Shown here: piece by piece, positions 7,618 through 16,985 of the stretch
Numbering within the stretch: position 1 is the stretch's first letter
How the letters are laid out: each line of letters begins with the position of its first letter
NCBI RefSeq assembly: GCF_000695625.1
Contig: NZ_JMQI01000028.1
Coordinates: 124,001-188,000 of the forward strand
Origin: Amycolatopsis rifamycinica
GTDB taxonomy: Bacteria; Actinomycetota; Actinomycetes; Mycobacteriales; Pseudonocardiaceae
Reading direction: 5' to 3'
Length of the DNA stretch: 64,000 bases
Notes under the pieces: model-generated
Seen by the model: only the letters and a program-made list of their open reading frames with translations
What the model was told of the DNA's origin: nothing
Database searches by the model: none
Made by a program: the position numbers and the translations under genes

Positions 7618-7952
7618 TCCTTTTCCGGCAGTTCCCAGACCAGCCCGATGCCGGTGTCGTCGCCGGAGTAGTCGTCCTCGACGGCCAGCAGCTCGGCCAT
7701 CCGGGCCTGCCACGGCACGTTCGCGGGGTGGTCCCGCAGCGCCGCGCGCATCGCCTTGTAGTCGTCGACTTCGAGGACGTGGAAGAGGTCGAGTCCGTTA
7801 CGCCAGATCCGCCAGGAGTGGACACCGGCTTCGCGCAGCGCGGTGTCCAGTTCCGGCGGGATGACGGCGTGGACGGACTCGTACTCGGCTTCCTTGCCGG
7901 GCTTGAGCCGGGTGTGCAGAGCCACCCTTTGCGGTGTGCGCTCGTGGGTCAT
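7614..7952 (-). CDS. 6-deoxy-sugar mutarotase (RhaM/RhaU-type)
   Basis: A 112-aa dimeric alpha/beta-barrel protein of the L-rhamnose mutarotase family, with 'VALHTRLKPGKEAEYESVH', 'HSWRIWRNGLDLFHVLEVDD' and 'NVPWQARMAELL'. It speeds the alpha/beta anomer exchange of L-rhamnose or L-fucose. With a fucose-type dehydrogenase next to it, the substrate is probably L-fucose, though rhamnose cannot be ruled out. Start at ATG 7952, directly after GAAGGAGGGGCG. It is divergent from the FadR regulator. Confidence 0.85.
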   Translation of the reverse strand: MTHERTPQRVALHTRLKPGKEAEYESVHAVIPPELDTALREAGVHSWRIWRNGLDLFHVLEVDDYKAMRAALRDHPANVPWQARMAELLAVEDDYSGDDTGIGLVWELPEKE

Positions 7953-7998
7953 CGCCCCTCCTTCGCCGGGACATGGCACGCTGGGGAGTACCACCGAA

Positions 7999-8009
7999 AC
8001 ATCCGAGGT
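7999..8009. promoter_or_regulatory. Predicted FadR-type operator (acatccgaggt)
   Basis: An imperfect 11-bp palindrome, ACATC-C-GAGGT, lies in the 80-bp gap between the divergent mutarotase and FadR genes. A closely matching perfect copy (ACATC-C-GATGT) lies upstream of the first gene of the other arm at 15335-15345. Two copies at the two promoters of one pathway is the pattern expected of a dedicated GntR/FadR operator. Binding is inferred. Confidence 0.55.
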
Positions 8010-8032
8010 CTGTTGCAGGGAAGGCGGACACG

Positions 8033-8752
8033 ATGCCCGTCACCGATGTCGCGATCGACAAGATCAAGGAGATGATCGTCTCCGGCGAGCTGGCGCCGGG
8101 CGACCGGCTGCCGAAGGAGGCCGAGCTGGCCCAGCGGCTCGGGCTCTCGCGCAGTTCCCTGCGGGAAGCCGTCAAGGCGTTGTGCCTGATCAGGGTGCTC
8201 GACGTCCGTCAGGGCGACGGCACGTACGTCACCAGCCTCGAGCCCAACCTGCTGCTCGACGCCATGACGTTCGTGGTCGACTTCCACCGCGACGACACCG
8301 TCCTCGACTTCCTCGCCGTCCGCCGGATCCTGGAGCCCGCCGCGACCGCGCTGGCCGCGTTGCACATGAGCGACGGCGACATCGCCGAGCTGGGCGCGCT
8401 GCTCAGCGAGCTGGAGGACGCGCCGACGGTGGAGGCGCTGGTCGCCAACGACCTGCAGTTCCACCGCAAGATCGCCGACGGTTCCGGCAACCCGGTGCTC
8501 TGCTCGCTGCTCGACAGCCTCTCCGGGCCGACCGCCCGCGCCCGGATCTGGCGCGGCCTCACCCAGGAGGGCGCGGTCGCGAAGACCCGCGAACAACACA
8601 CGGCGATCTACGAGGCCATCGCCGCGCGCGAGCCGGAACTGGCCCGCTCGTGGGCGACCGTGCACGTCGCCGGCGTGGAGCAGTGGCTGCGCAACGCACT
8701 GGGCACCGCCGACGACCCGACCACCCCGGACCTCTCCGCCGAAGCCTCGTAG
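8033..8752 (+). CDS. FadR-subfamily GntR regulator of the fucose regulon
   Basis: A 239-aa regulator: N-terminal winged helix (residues 5-70, with 'GDRLPKEAELAQRLGLSRSS' and 'LREAVKALCLIRVLDVRQGDG') and a C-terminal all-helical FCD ligand-binding domain with the metal-binding Asp/His pattern ('DLQFHRKIADGSGNPVL', 'EQHTAIYEAIAA'). FCD proteins sense sugar acids or related metabolites and release DNA. Start is ATG 8033 after AGGGAAGG; upstream starts would cross the operator. It probably represses both arms of the surrounding pathway and itself. Confidence 0.85.
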   Translation: MPVTDVAIDKIKEMIVSGELAPGDRLPKEAELAQRLGLSRSSLREAVKALCLIRVLDVRQGDGTYVTSLEPNLLLDAMTFVVDFHRDDTVLDFLAVRRILEPAATALAALHMSDGDIAELGALLSELEDAPTVEALVANDLQFHRKIADGSGNPVLCSLLDSLSGPTARARIWRGLTQEGAVAKTREQHTAIYEAIAAREPELARSWATVHVAGVEQWLRNALGTADDPTTPDLSAEAS

Positions 8753-8810
8753 CACCACGCCCCACCTCCCCGCGGCAGACTCGGAACGTCGGATCTTCAC
8801 CGGGTGGGTG

Positions 8811-9824
8811 TCAGGTTTGGGGCTTTCCGCCCGCGTACCGGGCGATGATCAGCGCGACCAGGATGATGGCGCCGTAGATCGCCCCCTGCCACTCCGCCGT
8901 GACGTGCGCGTAGTTGAGCAGGCTGGACACCGACGCCAGCAGCAGGACGCCGGTGAGGGCGCCGACCAGGGTGCCCTTGCCGCCGTCGAGCGAGACGCCG
9001 CCGATCACCGCCGCCGCGAACACCTGCAGGATCATGCCGGAGCCCTGGTTCGCGCCCAGCGCGCCGACGTAACCGGTGTACGCGAGCCCGCCGATCGCCG
9101 CGAGGATCCCGGCGACGACGAACACCGCCCACGCGATCCGGTCGACGCGCACCCCGGCCGCCCGCGCCGCTTCGCGGTTGCCGCCGATCGCGTACAACGC
9201 GCGGCCGACGCGGTGGTAGCGCAGCACCCAGCCGGCGATCGCGAACAGCAGCGCCGCCAGCCAGACCGACATCGGCAGCCCGGCGAACGTCGTCGTCGCC
9301 AGGTCGGTGAACGAGTCGGGCAGGTTGAACAGCGTCTTGCCCTTGGTCGAGCCGACCTGCACACCGCGCAGCACGGTCAGCATGGCCAGGGTGACGATGA
9401 AGGCGTTCAGCTTCAGCTTCACGATCAGGAAGCCGTTGACGAACCCGACCAGCGCGCCGCACAGCGGGATCACCAGCAGGCCGATCGCGGCGGGCAGCTC
9501 GACGCCGAAGCCCGCCGACGCCGCCGGGATCACGACCATCGCACCCAGCGCGGGCGCCAGGCCCATCGTCGATTCCAGCGACAGGTCGAACTTCCCGGTG
9601 ATCAGCACCAGCGACTCGCCGAGCACGACCAGCGACAGCGCGGCCGACGCGGTCAGGATGCTGACGATGTTGCTCCAGCCGACGAACGTGTCGTCGACCA
9701 GGCCGCCGATGAGGAACACGACGACCAGGGCGGGCAGCAGCGCGAGTTCGCGCAGCCAGAGCGCCTTCCGGCGCCGGGGTGGCGCGGGCAGCGAAGCCTG
9801 CGGGGAGGTCATCACGTCGGTCAC
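8811..9824 (-). CDS. Ribose-type ABC transporter permease
   Basis: A 337-aa membrane protein of the RbsC/BPD_transp_2 family with about eight to ten transmembrane helices, and the characteristic EAA-like loop 'AIGGNREAARAAGVRVDRI'. It forms the channel for sugar import with the ATPase encoded just before it. The GTG start at 9824 overlaps the ATPase stop (GTGA). This is the last gene of the fucose transport/catabolic operon. Only one permease gene is present, so a homodimer is expected. Confidence 0.88.
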   Translation of the reverse strand: MTDVMTSPQASLPAPPRRRKALWLRELALLPALVVVFLIGGLVDDTFVGWSNIVSILTASAALSLVVLGESLVLITGKFDLSLESTMGLAPALGAMVVIPAASAGFGVELPAAIGLLVIPLCGALVGFVNGFLIVKLKLNAFIVTLAMLTVLRGVQVGSTKGKTLFNLPDSFTDLATTTFAGLPMSVWLAALLFAIAGWVLRYHRVGRALYAIGGNREAARAAGVRVDRIAWAVFVVAGILAAIGGLAYTGYVGALGANQGSGMILQVFAAAVIGGVSLDGGKGTLVGALTGVLLLASVSSLLNYAHVTAEWQGAIYGAIILVALIIARYAGGKPQT

Positions 9825-11317
9825 GAAAGCACGACTCCTTCGATGTCGGCCACGAGGTCGCCGTCGGACCACCCGGCCTGGTGTTCGGCGACGACGGCCC
9901 CGGCGCGCAGCACCAGGACCCGGTCGCTCAGGCGCAGGTCGTCGAGCTCGTCGCTGACGATCAGCACCGCCTTGCCCTCGGCGCGCACCCGGTCGACGAC
10001 CGCGAGCAGCGCCTCCTTCGACTTCACGTCCACGCCGGCGGTCGGGTTGATCAGCACGACCACCCGCGGATCGCTCAGCAGCGCCCGGGCCAGCACCACT
10101 TTCTGCTGGTTGCCGCCGGACAGGTCGGAGACCGGCTGCCCGGCGCCCGCGGCCACGATGTCGTAGTCCTTCAGGGCCTGCGACGCCTTCGCGTACCGCG
10201 TGGCAGGCGACGCGATCCCGCCGCGGCCCAGCTTGTCCAGGATGGACATGGTCGCGTTGTCCGCGATCGAGTGGTCCAAGACCAGGCCTTCGTGGTGCCG
10301 GTCGCGCGGGACGCAGCCGATGCCCGCGCGCAGCGCCGCCGGGATGTCGCCGGGCCGCAGCGGCCTGCCGTCGACGCGGATCGTGCCCGCGGACGGCGTC
10401 CGCAGCCCGTAGACCGTCTCGGCGACCTGGTGCTTGCCACTGGCGTTGCTGCCCGCCAGCCCGACGACCTCGCCGCGGCGGAGCCGGAAGGAGACGTCCC
10501 GGAAGCCGTCACCGGAGAGCCCGTCGACGCTCAGGATCTCCGCAGCGTCCGCTTCCAAGGACTCCCGGGAAGCCGCGTCACGGACGGACAGGCCGCCCGG
10601 TTCGCCGGTCATCGCGTCGACCAGCGCGGACTTCCCGACCTCGGCCACCGGCGCGGTGAGGACGTGCCGGGCGTCGCGCAGCACGGTCACCGCCTGGCAG
10701 ACCTCGTAGACCTCGTGCAGGTGGTGCGAGATGAACAGGAACGTCACCCCACCCGCCTGCATCTGGCGCATCCGGTCGAAGAGCCGCTCGATGGCCTGGC
10801 TGTCGAGCTGCGCGGTCGGCTCGTCGAGGACGATGAACCGGGCGCCGTAGGACAGCGCGCGGGCGATCTCGACGAACTGCCGGTCCTCGACCGAGAGGTC
10901 CCCGGCCGGGGTGTCGACGTCGACGCGCACGTCCCACGAGTCCAGCAGCTCGCGCGCCTTGCGCCGCAGGGACTTCCAGCCGATCGAGAACCCGCCGCCC
11001 GCCTGCCGGTTGAGGAACAGGTTCTCGGCCACGGTGAGCTGCGGGACGACCATCGCGTGCTGGTACACGCAGGCGACGCGCGCCTTCCATTCGTCCTGTC
11101 TGGACAGTGGCGGGGCCGGCTCGCCGCCGAACTCGACGTGCCCGGTGTCCGTGGCGGACAGGCCGGTGAGGATGGAGACGAGCGTCGACTTGCCGGCCCC
11201 GTTGCGCCCGACGAGCGCGTGCGACTCGCCGGGGTGCACGGTGAGGCTGACGTCGTGCAGCGCCACGGTGGGGCCGTAGCGCTTGCCGACGCCGCGGGCG
11301 CTGACGACGGGGCTCAC
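9821..11317 (-). CDS. Sugar ABC transporter ATP-binding protein (two nucleotide-binding domains)
   Basis: A 498-aa RbsA/XylG-type ATPase with two fused nucleotide-binding domains. Domain 1 has Walker A 'GRNGAGKST', signature 'LSVEDRQFVEIARAL' and Walker B 'IVLDEPTAQLD'. Domain 2 has a degenerate Walker A 'GSNASGKHQ', signature 'LSGGNQQKVVLARAL' and a degenerate Walker B 'VVLINPTAGVD', where the catalytic Glu is Asn. A degenerate second site is usual in this family. Overlapping stop/start codons on both sides show tight coupling with the binding protein and permease. Confidence 0.9.
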   Translation of the reverse strand: MSPVVSARGVGKRYGPTVALHDVSLTVHPGESHALVGRNGAGKSTLVSILTGLSATDTGHVEFGGEPAPPLSRQDEWKARVACVYQHAMVVPQLTVAENLFLNRQAGGGFSIGWKSLRRKARELLDSWDVRVDVDTPAGDLSVEDRQFVEIARALSYGARFIVLDEPTAQLDSQAIERLFDRMRQMQAGGVTFLFISHHLHEVYEVCQAVTVLRDARHVLTAPVAEVGKSALVDAMTGEPGGLSVRDAASRESLEADAAEILSVDGLSGDGFRDVSFRLRRGEVVGLAGSNASGKHQVAETVYGLRTPSAGTIRVDGRPLRPGDIPAALRAGIGCVPRDRHHEGLVLDHSIADNATMSILDKLGRGGIASPATRYAKASQALKDYDIVAAGAGQPVSDLSGGNQQKVVLARALLSDPRVVVLINPTAGVDVKSKEALLAVVDRVRAEGKAVLIVSDELDDLRLSDRVLVLRAGAVVAEHQAGWSDGDLVADIEGVVLS

Positions 11318-12372
11318 AGGTTGTTCCCCCAGAGGGCCTTGTCGTCCACGTTGTCCTTGGTGATGACGGGCGCGGGCAGCTGGTCTTCGAGGATGCCGGG
11401 GCTGATCTCGACGATGGTGCTGCCGTGGTCGGTCGGCCCGGCCTTGAACGTCTCGCCCGCCATGGCCTTCTTCAGCCAGTACAGGCCGTACTTCGCGTAG
11501 GCGTCGGCCGGCTGGGACACGGTGGCGTCCAGCTCACCGGCGCGGATCGCGGCCAGCTCCTGCGGGATGCCGTCGTTGGAGACGAGCACGATGTGCTTCG
11601 GGTCCCCGACCGGGAAGAACAGGTTCTTGCGCTTGAGGGCCTGTTCGGTCGGGGCCAGGTAGACGCCGCCGGCCTGCATGTAGACGCCCTTGATGTCCGG
11701 GTTCGCGGTCAGCATGCTGTCCAGACCCGAGGACGCCTTGTCGGCCTTCCACTCGGCCGGGATCTCCAGCACCTGGACACCGGGGTACTTCTGCTTCATG
11801 CAGTCGCGGAAGGCCTCCGAGCGGTCGCGGCCGTTGACCGACGCCAGGTCGCCCATGATCTGCACGACCTTGCCGGACTTGACCTTCGCGCCGATCGCTT
11901 CGCAGGCCTTGGTGCCGTAGGCCTTGTTGTCGGCCCGCACGACCATGGCGACCTTGCCGCTTTCGGGGGCGACGTCGACCGCGACGACCGGCACGCCCTT
12001 GTTCTCGGCTTGCTTGAGCCCGGCGACGACGGCCGCCGAGTCCAGCGGCGTCACGACCAGGCCCTTGACGCCCTGGTTGAGGAAGGTGCCGATGTCGGTG
12101 ATCAGCTTCGCGGGGTCGCTGTCGGCGTTGACCGTCGGGAGGACGTCGACGCCCTCCTCCTGGGCCATCTTGGGCACGTAGTTGTTGTAGGCCTGCCAGA
12201 ACGGCGAGGTCAGCAGGGGCAGCGTCGCGCCGACCTTGCCGCCCGCGCCGCCACCCGCCGCGGGTGCCGCGGCGTTGTCCTTCGTGGACCCGCAGGCGGC
12301 CAGGACCAGGCCGCAGACGGCGGCCGTGGCGGCCACCTGGACCACCCTGCTTCGGAATACCACAGCGCGCAC
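11314..12372 (-). CDS. Sugar-binding lipoprotein of the ABC transporter
   Basis: A 352-aa periplasmic-binding protein (ribose/galactose type). The N-terminus is a lipoprotein signal with lipobox 'LVLAACGS', so the mature protein would be anchored on the outer face of the membrane at Cys26. The domain starts with 'KVGATLPLLTSPFWQAYNNY'. GTG 12372 is chosen because AAGGAGGA lies just upstream; GTG 12363 is the alternative. It follows the SDR gene by 35 bp and overlaps the ATPase gene. Probable ligand: L-fucose or a similar 6-deoxyhexose. Confidence 0.9.
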   Translation of the reverse strand: MRAVVFRSRVVQVAATAAVCGLVLAACGSTKDNAAAPAAGGGAGGKVGATLPLLTSPFWQAYNNYVPKMAQEEGVDVLPTVNADSDPAKLITDIGTFLNQGVKGLVVTPLDSAAVVAGLKQAENKGVPVVAVDVAPESGKVAMVVRADNKAYGTKACEAIGAKVKSGKVVQIMGDLASVNGRDRSEAFRDCMKQKYPGVQVLEIPAEWKADKASSGLDSMLTANPDIKGVYMQAGGVYLAPTEQALKRKNLFFPVGDPKHIVLVSNDGIPQELAAIRAGELDATVSQPADAYAKYGLYWLKKAMAGETFKAGPTDHGSTIVEISPGILEDQLPAPVITKDNVDDKALWGNNL

Positions 12373-12407
12373 CGCATCCTCCTTGATGACAGCGGAAACC
12401 AAGTCTC

Positions 12408-13154
12408 TTACTGGTGTTGCACCGGGCCGCGAGGACGCAGGCCGTACATGCCGCCGTCGACCGCGAGCGCGGTGCCGGTGGTCGAGGCGGACAGCGGGCT
12501 CGCCAGGTAGGCGATCGCGTTCGCGACCTCGTCCGCGGTCACCAGCCGGCCCATCGGCTGGCGGGCCGCCAGCGCCGCGCGTTCGGCCGCCGGGTCGTCG
12601 GCGGCGTCGAGCAGCCGGCCCACCCACGGGGTGTCCGCCGTGCCCGGGCACACGCAGTTGACGCGGATCCGGTCGGGCAGGTGGTCGGTCGCCATGGCCA
12701 GGGTCAGCGAAAGCACCGCGCCCTTGGTGGCCGAGTAGAGCGCGCGGTTCGGCAGGCCGGCCCAGGCCGCGATGGAGCAGGTGTTGACGATCGCCGCGGA
12801 CGGCGAGTTCTTCAGGTGCGGCAGCGCGGCGCGCGCGAGCCGGACCATGCCGACGACGTTGACGTCGAACACGCGGTGCCATTCGTCGTCGTCGTTGGCC
12901 GTGACGTCGCCCTGCGCGCCGATGCCCGCGTTGTTGACGAGGATGTCGAGGCGCCCGAAGCGTTCCACGACGGCGTCGATCGCTTCACGGACTTCGTCGT
13001 CAGAGCCGACGTCGCAGCGAAAGCCGTCATCGCCCGGGTTCAGATCCAGCACCGCCACCTGGGCGCCACGCTCGGCCAGCAGGTCCGCGGCGGCCGCGCC
13101 GATGCCCGAAGCGCCTCCGGTGACGGCGGCCACCAGTCCCTCGAATTCACGCAC
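12408..13154 (-). CDS. SDR oxidoreductase (likely 2-keto-3-deoxy-L-fuconate dehydrogenase)
   Basis: A 248-aa classical short-chain dehydrogenase with NAD motif 'VTGGASGIG' (residues 9-17), 'VNNAGIG', and the Ser/Tyr/Lys catalytic set in '[10 protein letters not shown]' and 'YSATK'. In the non-phosphorylative fucose route an enzyme of this kind oxidises 2-keto-3-deoxy-L-fuconate to the 2,4-diketo acid. GTG 13154 overlaps the dehydratase stop by 8 bases. Assignment rests on its position between fuconate dehydratase and an FAH hydrolase gene. Confidence 0.85.
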   Translation of the reverse strand: MREFEGLVAAVTGGASGIGAAAADLLAERGAQVAVLDLNPGDDGFRCDVGSDDEVREAIDAVVERFGRLDILVNNAGIGAQGDVTANDDDEWHRVFDVNVVGMVRLARAALPHLKNSPSAAIVNTCSIAAWAGLPNRALYSATKGAVLSLTLAMATDHLPDRIRVNCVCPGTADTPWVGRLLDAADDPAAERAALAARQPMGRLVTADEVANAIAYLASPLSASTTGTALAVDGGMYGLRPRGPVQHQ

Positions 13155-14451
13155 TGGCGGTCTCCGTCCACTCGGGACCGTCCGGGAACCGGAACCGGCG
13201 CAGCGTGGCGTCGTGCATGCGCGCGGAGAACCCGGGGGCGGTCGGGGCGAGGTACCGGCCGCGCTCGACGACGGCCGGGTCGGTGAAGTGCTCGTGCAGG
13301 TGGTCGACCCACTCGATCGAGCGGTCCGCGTCGGTGCCGGACACCGCCACGAAGTCGAACATCGACAGGTGCCGGACGAGCTCGCAGAGCCCGACGCCGC
13401 CGGCGTGCGGGCACACCGGGACATCGAACTTGGCGGCCAGCAGCAGGATCGCCAGGTTCTCGTTGAAGCCGCCGACGCGGGCGGCGTCCAGCTGCAGCAC
13501 GGAGATCGCGTCCGCCTGCAGCAGCTGCTTGAAGACCACGCGGTTCTGGACGTGCTCGCCGGTGGCCACTTTGACGGGCGCAAGCGCTTTCGCGATCGCC
13601 GCGTGGCCGAGCACGTCGTCCGGGGAGGTCGGTTCCTCGATCCAGTACGGGTCGTAGGGAGCCAGCGCGGTCATCCAGGCGACCGCGGCGGAGACGTCCC
13701 AGCGCTGGTTGGCGTCGACGGCGATCCGGATGCCGTCGCCGACGGTCTCGCGGGCCAGCTTCAGGCGGCGGACGTCGTCCTCGAGGTTGCCGCCGACCTT
13801 GAGCTTGATCATCTCGAAGCCGTCGGCGACGGCCTGCTCGGCGAGCCGGACGAGCTTCGCGTCGGCGTAGCCGAGCCAGCCGGGTGACGTGCTGTAGGCG
13901 CGGTAGCCGTCCGCTTCGAGCTGGGCGGCGCGCTCGGCCCGGCCGGGTTCGGCGCGCCGCAGGATCTCGAGGGCCTCGGCTTCGGTGAGCGCGTCGGACA
14001 GGTACCGGAAGTCGACCAGGGACACGAGTTCCTCGGGCGTCATGCGCGCGGCGAACCGCCAGACCGGCAGGCCGGCGCGGCGGGCGGCGAGGTCCCACGC
14101 GGCGTTGACGATCGCGCCGACCGCCATGTGCGCGACCCCCTTTTCCGGGCCCAGCCAGCGGAACTGCGAATCGCCGACGAGGGTGCGGGACAGGTCGCCG
14201 AGCGCGGCCGCGTCCTCCGGGACGTCCCGGCCGACGACGTGCGGCGCGAGCGCGCGAATCGCGGCGGCCTGGACGTCGTTGCCGCGGCCGATGGTGAACG
14301 CGAGGCCGTAGCCGTCCGGGCCCTCGTCGGCGTGCAGCACGACGTACGCGGCGGAGTAGTCTGGGTCGGGGTTCATCGCGTCCGAGCCGTCGAGCTCCTT
14401 CGACGTCGGGAACCGGACGTCGAGGACCTCCATGCCGATGATCTTCGCCAT
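13147..14451 (-). CDS. L-fuconate dehydratase (enolase superfamily)
   Basis: A 434-aa mandelate-racemase-type enolase superfamily enzyme. Active-site residues align with characterised L-fuconate dehydratases: K216 and K218 in 'MIKLKVGG', D246 and N248 in 'AVDANQRW', E272 in 'WIEEPTSP', E299 in 'ATGEHVQNR', H349 in '[10 protein letters not shown]'. It removes water from L-fuconate to give 2-keto-3-deoxy-L-fuconate, using Mg2+. The ATG start is two bases after the FAH gene stop. This is the most specific marker that the locus handles L-fucose. Confidence 0.92.
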   Translation of the reverse strand: MAKIIGMEVLDVRFPTSKELDGSDAMNPDPDYSAAYVVLHADEGPDGYGLAFTIGRGNDVQAAAIRALAPHVVGRDVPEDAAALGDLSRTLVGDSQFRWLGPEKGVAHMAVGAIVNAAWDLAARRAGLPVWRFAARMTPEELVSLVDFRYLSDALTEAEALEILRRAEPGRAERAAQLEADGYRAYSTSPGWLGYADAKLVRLAEQAVADGFEMIKLKVGGNLEDDVRRLKLARETVGDGIRIAVDANQRWDVSAAVAWMTALAPYDPYWIEEPTSPDDVLGHAAIAKALAPVKVATGEHVQNRVVFKQLLQADAISVLQLDAARVGGFNENLAILLLAAKFDVPVCPHAGGVGLCELVRHLSMFDFVAVSGTDADRSIEWVDHLHEHFTDPAVVERGRYLAPTAPGFSARMHDATLRRFRFPDGPEWTETASA

Positions 14452-14453
14452 GG

Positions 14454-15305
14454 TCAGGCCCGCCTCGCGGTCTGGCGCTGCCGCCCGAGGCCGTCGATTT
14501 CGAGCTCGATGACGTCGCCGTCGCGCAGGTACGGCTTGGGGTCGGGCTGCCCGAGCGCGACGCCTTCGGGGGTGCCGGTGTTGATCAGGTCGCCCGGCCG
14601 CAGCACCATCACCTGGGACAGGTGGTGGACGATCTCGGCGACGCCGAAGATCATGTCCCGGGTGGACGAGTCCTGCTTCTTCTCGCCGTTGACCCACAGC
14701 CGCAGGCCGAGGTCCTGAGGGTCGGGTACCTCGCTCGCCGGGATCAGCGCCGGGCCGAGCGGGTTGAAGTTCTCGCACGACTTGCCCTTGTCCCACTGGG
14801 CGGTGCGGAACTGCAGCTCGCGCTCGGAGACGTCGTTGGAGACGACGTAGCCGGCGACGTACTCGAGGGCCTCGTCGACGCTCTCGAGGTAGCGGGCGGT
14901 CCTGCCGATGACGACGCCGAGCTCGACCTCCCAGTCGGTGCTGACCGACCCGCGCGGGATGAGGACGTCGTCGCCGGGCCCGACGACGACGTCGGGGGCC
15001 TTCATGAAGACGACGGGCTCGGTGGGCGGGGTCGCGCCGGTCTCCTCGGCGTGACGGCGGTAGTTCATGCCGATGCAGACGACCTTGCCGGGCTGGGCGA
15101 TCGGCGCGCCGACGCGCAGTCCCGCCTCCGAAGCGACCGGCAGCTCTCCCGCGGCGAGCGCGGCGGCCGCGCGGGCGATCCCGTCCGCGGCGAGGAAACC
15201 GCCGTCGACGTCGGCGGTGAGGCCGCCCAGCTCGTAGGTCGTGCCGTCGCCGGCCCGCACGAACGGACGCTCACTTCCCGGCTCCCCGAGGCGCACCAGC
15301 TGCAC
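14454..15305 (-). CDS. FAH-family hydrolase (likely 2,4-diketo-3-deoxy-L-fuconate hydrolase)
   Basis: A 283-aa fumarylacetoacetate hydrolase-fold enzyme: '[16 protein letters not shown]', metal-binding '[11 protein letters not shown]', '[14 protein letters not shown]', and '[12 protein letters not shown]'. In the oxidative fucose pathway this class splits the 2,4-diketo acid to pyruvate and L-lactate. The GTG at 15305 is preceded by GAAGGG. It is the first gene of the six-gene arm, and the FadR-type operator sits 30-40 bases upstream of it. Confidence 0.86.
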   Translation of the reverse strand: MQLVRLGEPGSERPFVRAGDGTTYELGGLTADVDGGFLAADGIARAAAALAAGELPVASEAGLRVGAPIAQPGKVVCIGMNYRRHAEETGATPPTEPVVFMKAPDVVVGPGDDVLIPRGSVSTDWEVELGVVIGRTARYLESVDEALEYVAGYVVSNDVSERELQFRTAQWDKGKSCENFNPLGPALIPASEVPDPQDLGLRLWVNGEKKQDSSTRDMIFGVAEIVHHLSQVMVLRPGDLINTGTPEGVALGQPDPKPYLRDGDVIELEIDGLGRQRQTARRA

Positions 15306-15334
15306 GAATGTTTCCCTTCGCCCACACCGACCAG

Positions 15335-15345
15335 ACATCCGATGT
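15335..15345. promoter_or_regulatory. Predicted FadR-type operator (acatccgatgt)
   Basis: A perfect 11-bp palindrome, ACATC-C-GATGT, 30-40 bases before the start of the FAH gene. It matches the imperfect copy at 7999-8009 next to the FadR gene at 10 of 11 positions. Such a short spaced palindrome fits the GntR/FadR family. It likely controls the whole arm from the FAH gene to the permease gene. Confidence 0.6.
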
Positions 15346-15426
15346 ATATCGCAGTCGTGACCACCGATCCAGAGTCATCGCCGAATCGGTGGCAAATTGG
15401 TCGGATCAGTGTCGATTCACGGGTCC

Positions 15427-15446
15427 GGTGACCACGGGGTGTCACC
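15427..15446. promoter_or_regulatory. Inverted repeat upstream of the exporter gene
   Basis: GGTGAC and GTCACC form perfect 6-base arms around 8 bases, 67 bases before the exporter start. The spacing suits a dimeric regulator such as a TetR or MarR protein. No such regulator gene is adjacent, so this is only a candidate operator. Confidence 0.35.
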
Positions 15447-15512
15447 GATCACAGCCGGAATAGCACCGGCGGCCTTCCCGCTGGTCCCGGGTGAGGGAAC
15501 GAAGGGACGCGC

Positions 15513-16715
15513 ATGACCACCACGGCGGAACGTACCGCGCCGAGCCGGCGGACGCAGCTGAAGTTCGTCCTCGTCCTGGGTGGCCTCACGGCCTTCGGGC
15601 CGCTGTCGATCGACATGTACCTGCCCGCGCTGCCGCGGATGGCGGCCGACCTGCACGCGGCGGACAGCACGGTGCAGCTGACGCTCAGCGCGTTCATCGT
15701 CGGGCTCGCACTGGGCCAGCTGGTGCTCGGGCCGCTGTCGGACGCGCTGGGCCGCCGCGGCCCGCTGCTGGCCGGGCTCGCGCTGTACGTCGTGGGCTCG
15801 GTGCTGTGCGCGGTGAGCCCGGACGTGTGGCTGCTGGTCGCGGCCCGGTTCGTGCAGTCCCTCGGCGCCGCGGCGGGCATCGTGATCGCGCGCGCCACCG
15901 TGCGGGACCTGTTCTCCGGCACCGCGATGACGAAGTTCTTCTCGACGTTGATGCTGGTCAGTGGCCTGGCCCCGATCCTGGCCCCGCTGATCGGCGGGCA
16001 GCTGCTGACCTGGACGTCGTGGCGCGGGGTGTTCGTCGTGCTGACGGCGTTCGGCGCGCTGCTGCTGGCCGTGGTGGTGTTCTTCCTGCCGGAGCCGTCG
16101 GCCACGCGGTCTCCGCTGCGGCTCGGCCCGGTGCTGCGCACCTACGGGCGGCTGGCGCTGGACCGGTCGTTCGCCGGGTACGCGCTGGCGTCCGGGCTGC
16201 TGTTCGCGTCGCTGTTCGCCTACATCTCGGGCTCGTCGTTCGCGCTGCAGGGCGTGTACGGGCTCAGCCCCCAGGCGTACAGCGTGGTGTTCGGCGCGAA
16301 CGGCGTCGGCATCGTCCTGGCGGGCCAGCTCAACGGCCGGCTGGTGGGCCGGGTGCCCGAGCGGGCGCTGCTGCGGTCCGGGCTCCTGCTCGGCGTGACC
16401 GGCGGCGCCTTGGTGCTGGCCTCGGTGGTGTTCCGGGCGCCGCTGGCGTTGCTGCTGGTGTCGCTGTTCCTGCTGGTGTCGAGCATCGGCCTGGTGATGC
16501 CGAACGCGAGTTCGCTGGCCCTGGCCGCGCACGCCCGCTCGGCCGGGGCGGCCTCGGCGTTGCTGGGGGTGCTGCAGTTCGTCGTGGGCGCCTTGGCGAC
16601 GCCGCTGGTCGGCCTGGGCGGACCGGGCACGGCGGTGCCGATGGCCGCGACCATGGCCGGGTTCGCCGTCCTGGCGCTGGTGGCCTACCTCGCCTTGGCA
16701 CGGAAGCCGTCGTGA
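15513..16715 (+). CDS. Bcr/CflA-type MFS multidrug exporter
   Basis: A 400-aa major facilitator protein with about 12 transmembrane helices. The family markers are 'LSIDMYLPALPRMAADL' in the first helix-loop, 'GQLVLGPLSDALGRRGPLL' (motif A) in the second loop, and 'GLAPILAPLIGG' (antiporter motif C type) in helix 5. It probably expels drugs such as bicyclomycin or chloramphenicol by proton exchange. The start is at ATG 15513 after GAAGGGACGC. Two gene remnants follow. Confidence 0.85.
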   Translation: MTTTAERTAPSRRTQLKFVLVLGGLTAFGPLSIDMYLPALPRMAADLHAADSTVQLTLSAFIVGLALGQLVLGPLSDALGRRGPLLAGLALYVVGSVLCAVSPDVWLLVAARFVQSLGAAAGIVIARATVRDLFSGTAMTKFFSTLMLVSGLAPILAPLIGGQLLTWTSWRGVFVVLTAFGALLLAVVVFFLPEPSATRSPLRLGPVLRTYGRLALDRSFAGYALASGLLFASLFAYISGSSFALQGVYGLSPQAYSVVFGANGVGIVLAGQLNGRLVGRVPERALLRSGLLLGVTGGALVLASVVFRAPLALLLVSLFLLVSSIGLVMPNASSLALAAHARSAGAASALLGVLQFVVGALATPLVGLGGPGTAVPMAATMAGFAVLALVAYLALARKPS

Positions 16716-16728
16716 TCGACAAGGCGGG

Positions 16729-16985
16729 CTAGAACCACTCACGACGGGCGGACAGGAGGCGTTCCAGCTCCTCGGCGGCCGGTTCGTGGCCGGCGTCGGC
16801 GATGCGCTGCAGTTCCAGCAGGTCTTTCGCGGCGACCGCGCGGCGGGTGAGCAGTTCGCCGGCCCGGCCGGAGCCTTCGTCCAGCAGCTCGCTCAGCTCC
16901 TCGACGTCGCCGCGGGTGTCGGCGAGGTCGGCCAGGCGGTCGAGTGCCGTTTCGTTGCCCTCGTCGAACAGCTCGCCGGGTACGT
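16729..16985 (-). pseudogene. C-terminal fragment of a helical-repeat (TPR-like) protein
   Basis: From about 16985 down to the stop at 16729 the minus strand reads as the end of a helical-repeat protein: 'ELFDEGNETALDRLADLAD', 'VEELSELLDEGSGRAGELLT', 'KDLLELQRIADAGHEPAAEE'. Upstream of 16985 the similarity stops abruptly and the opposite strand instead carries a MerR gene missing its start. The frame stays open further upstream only as antisense of that gene. So this is a 5'-truncated remnant. The repeat pattern is recognised, the parent family name is not certain. Confidence 0.6.
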
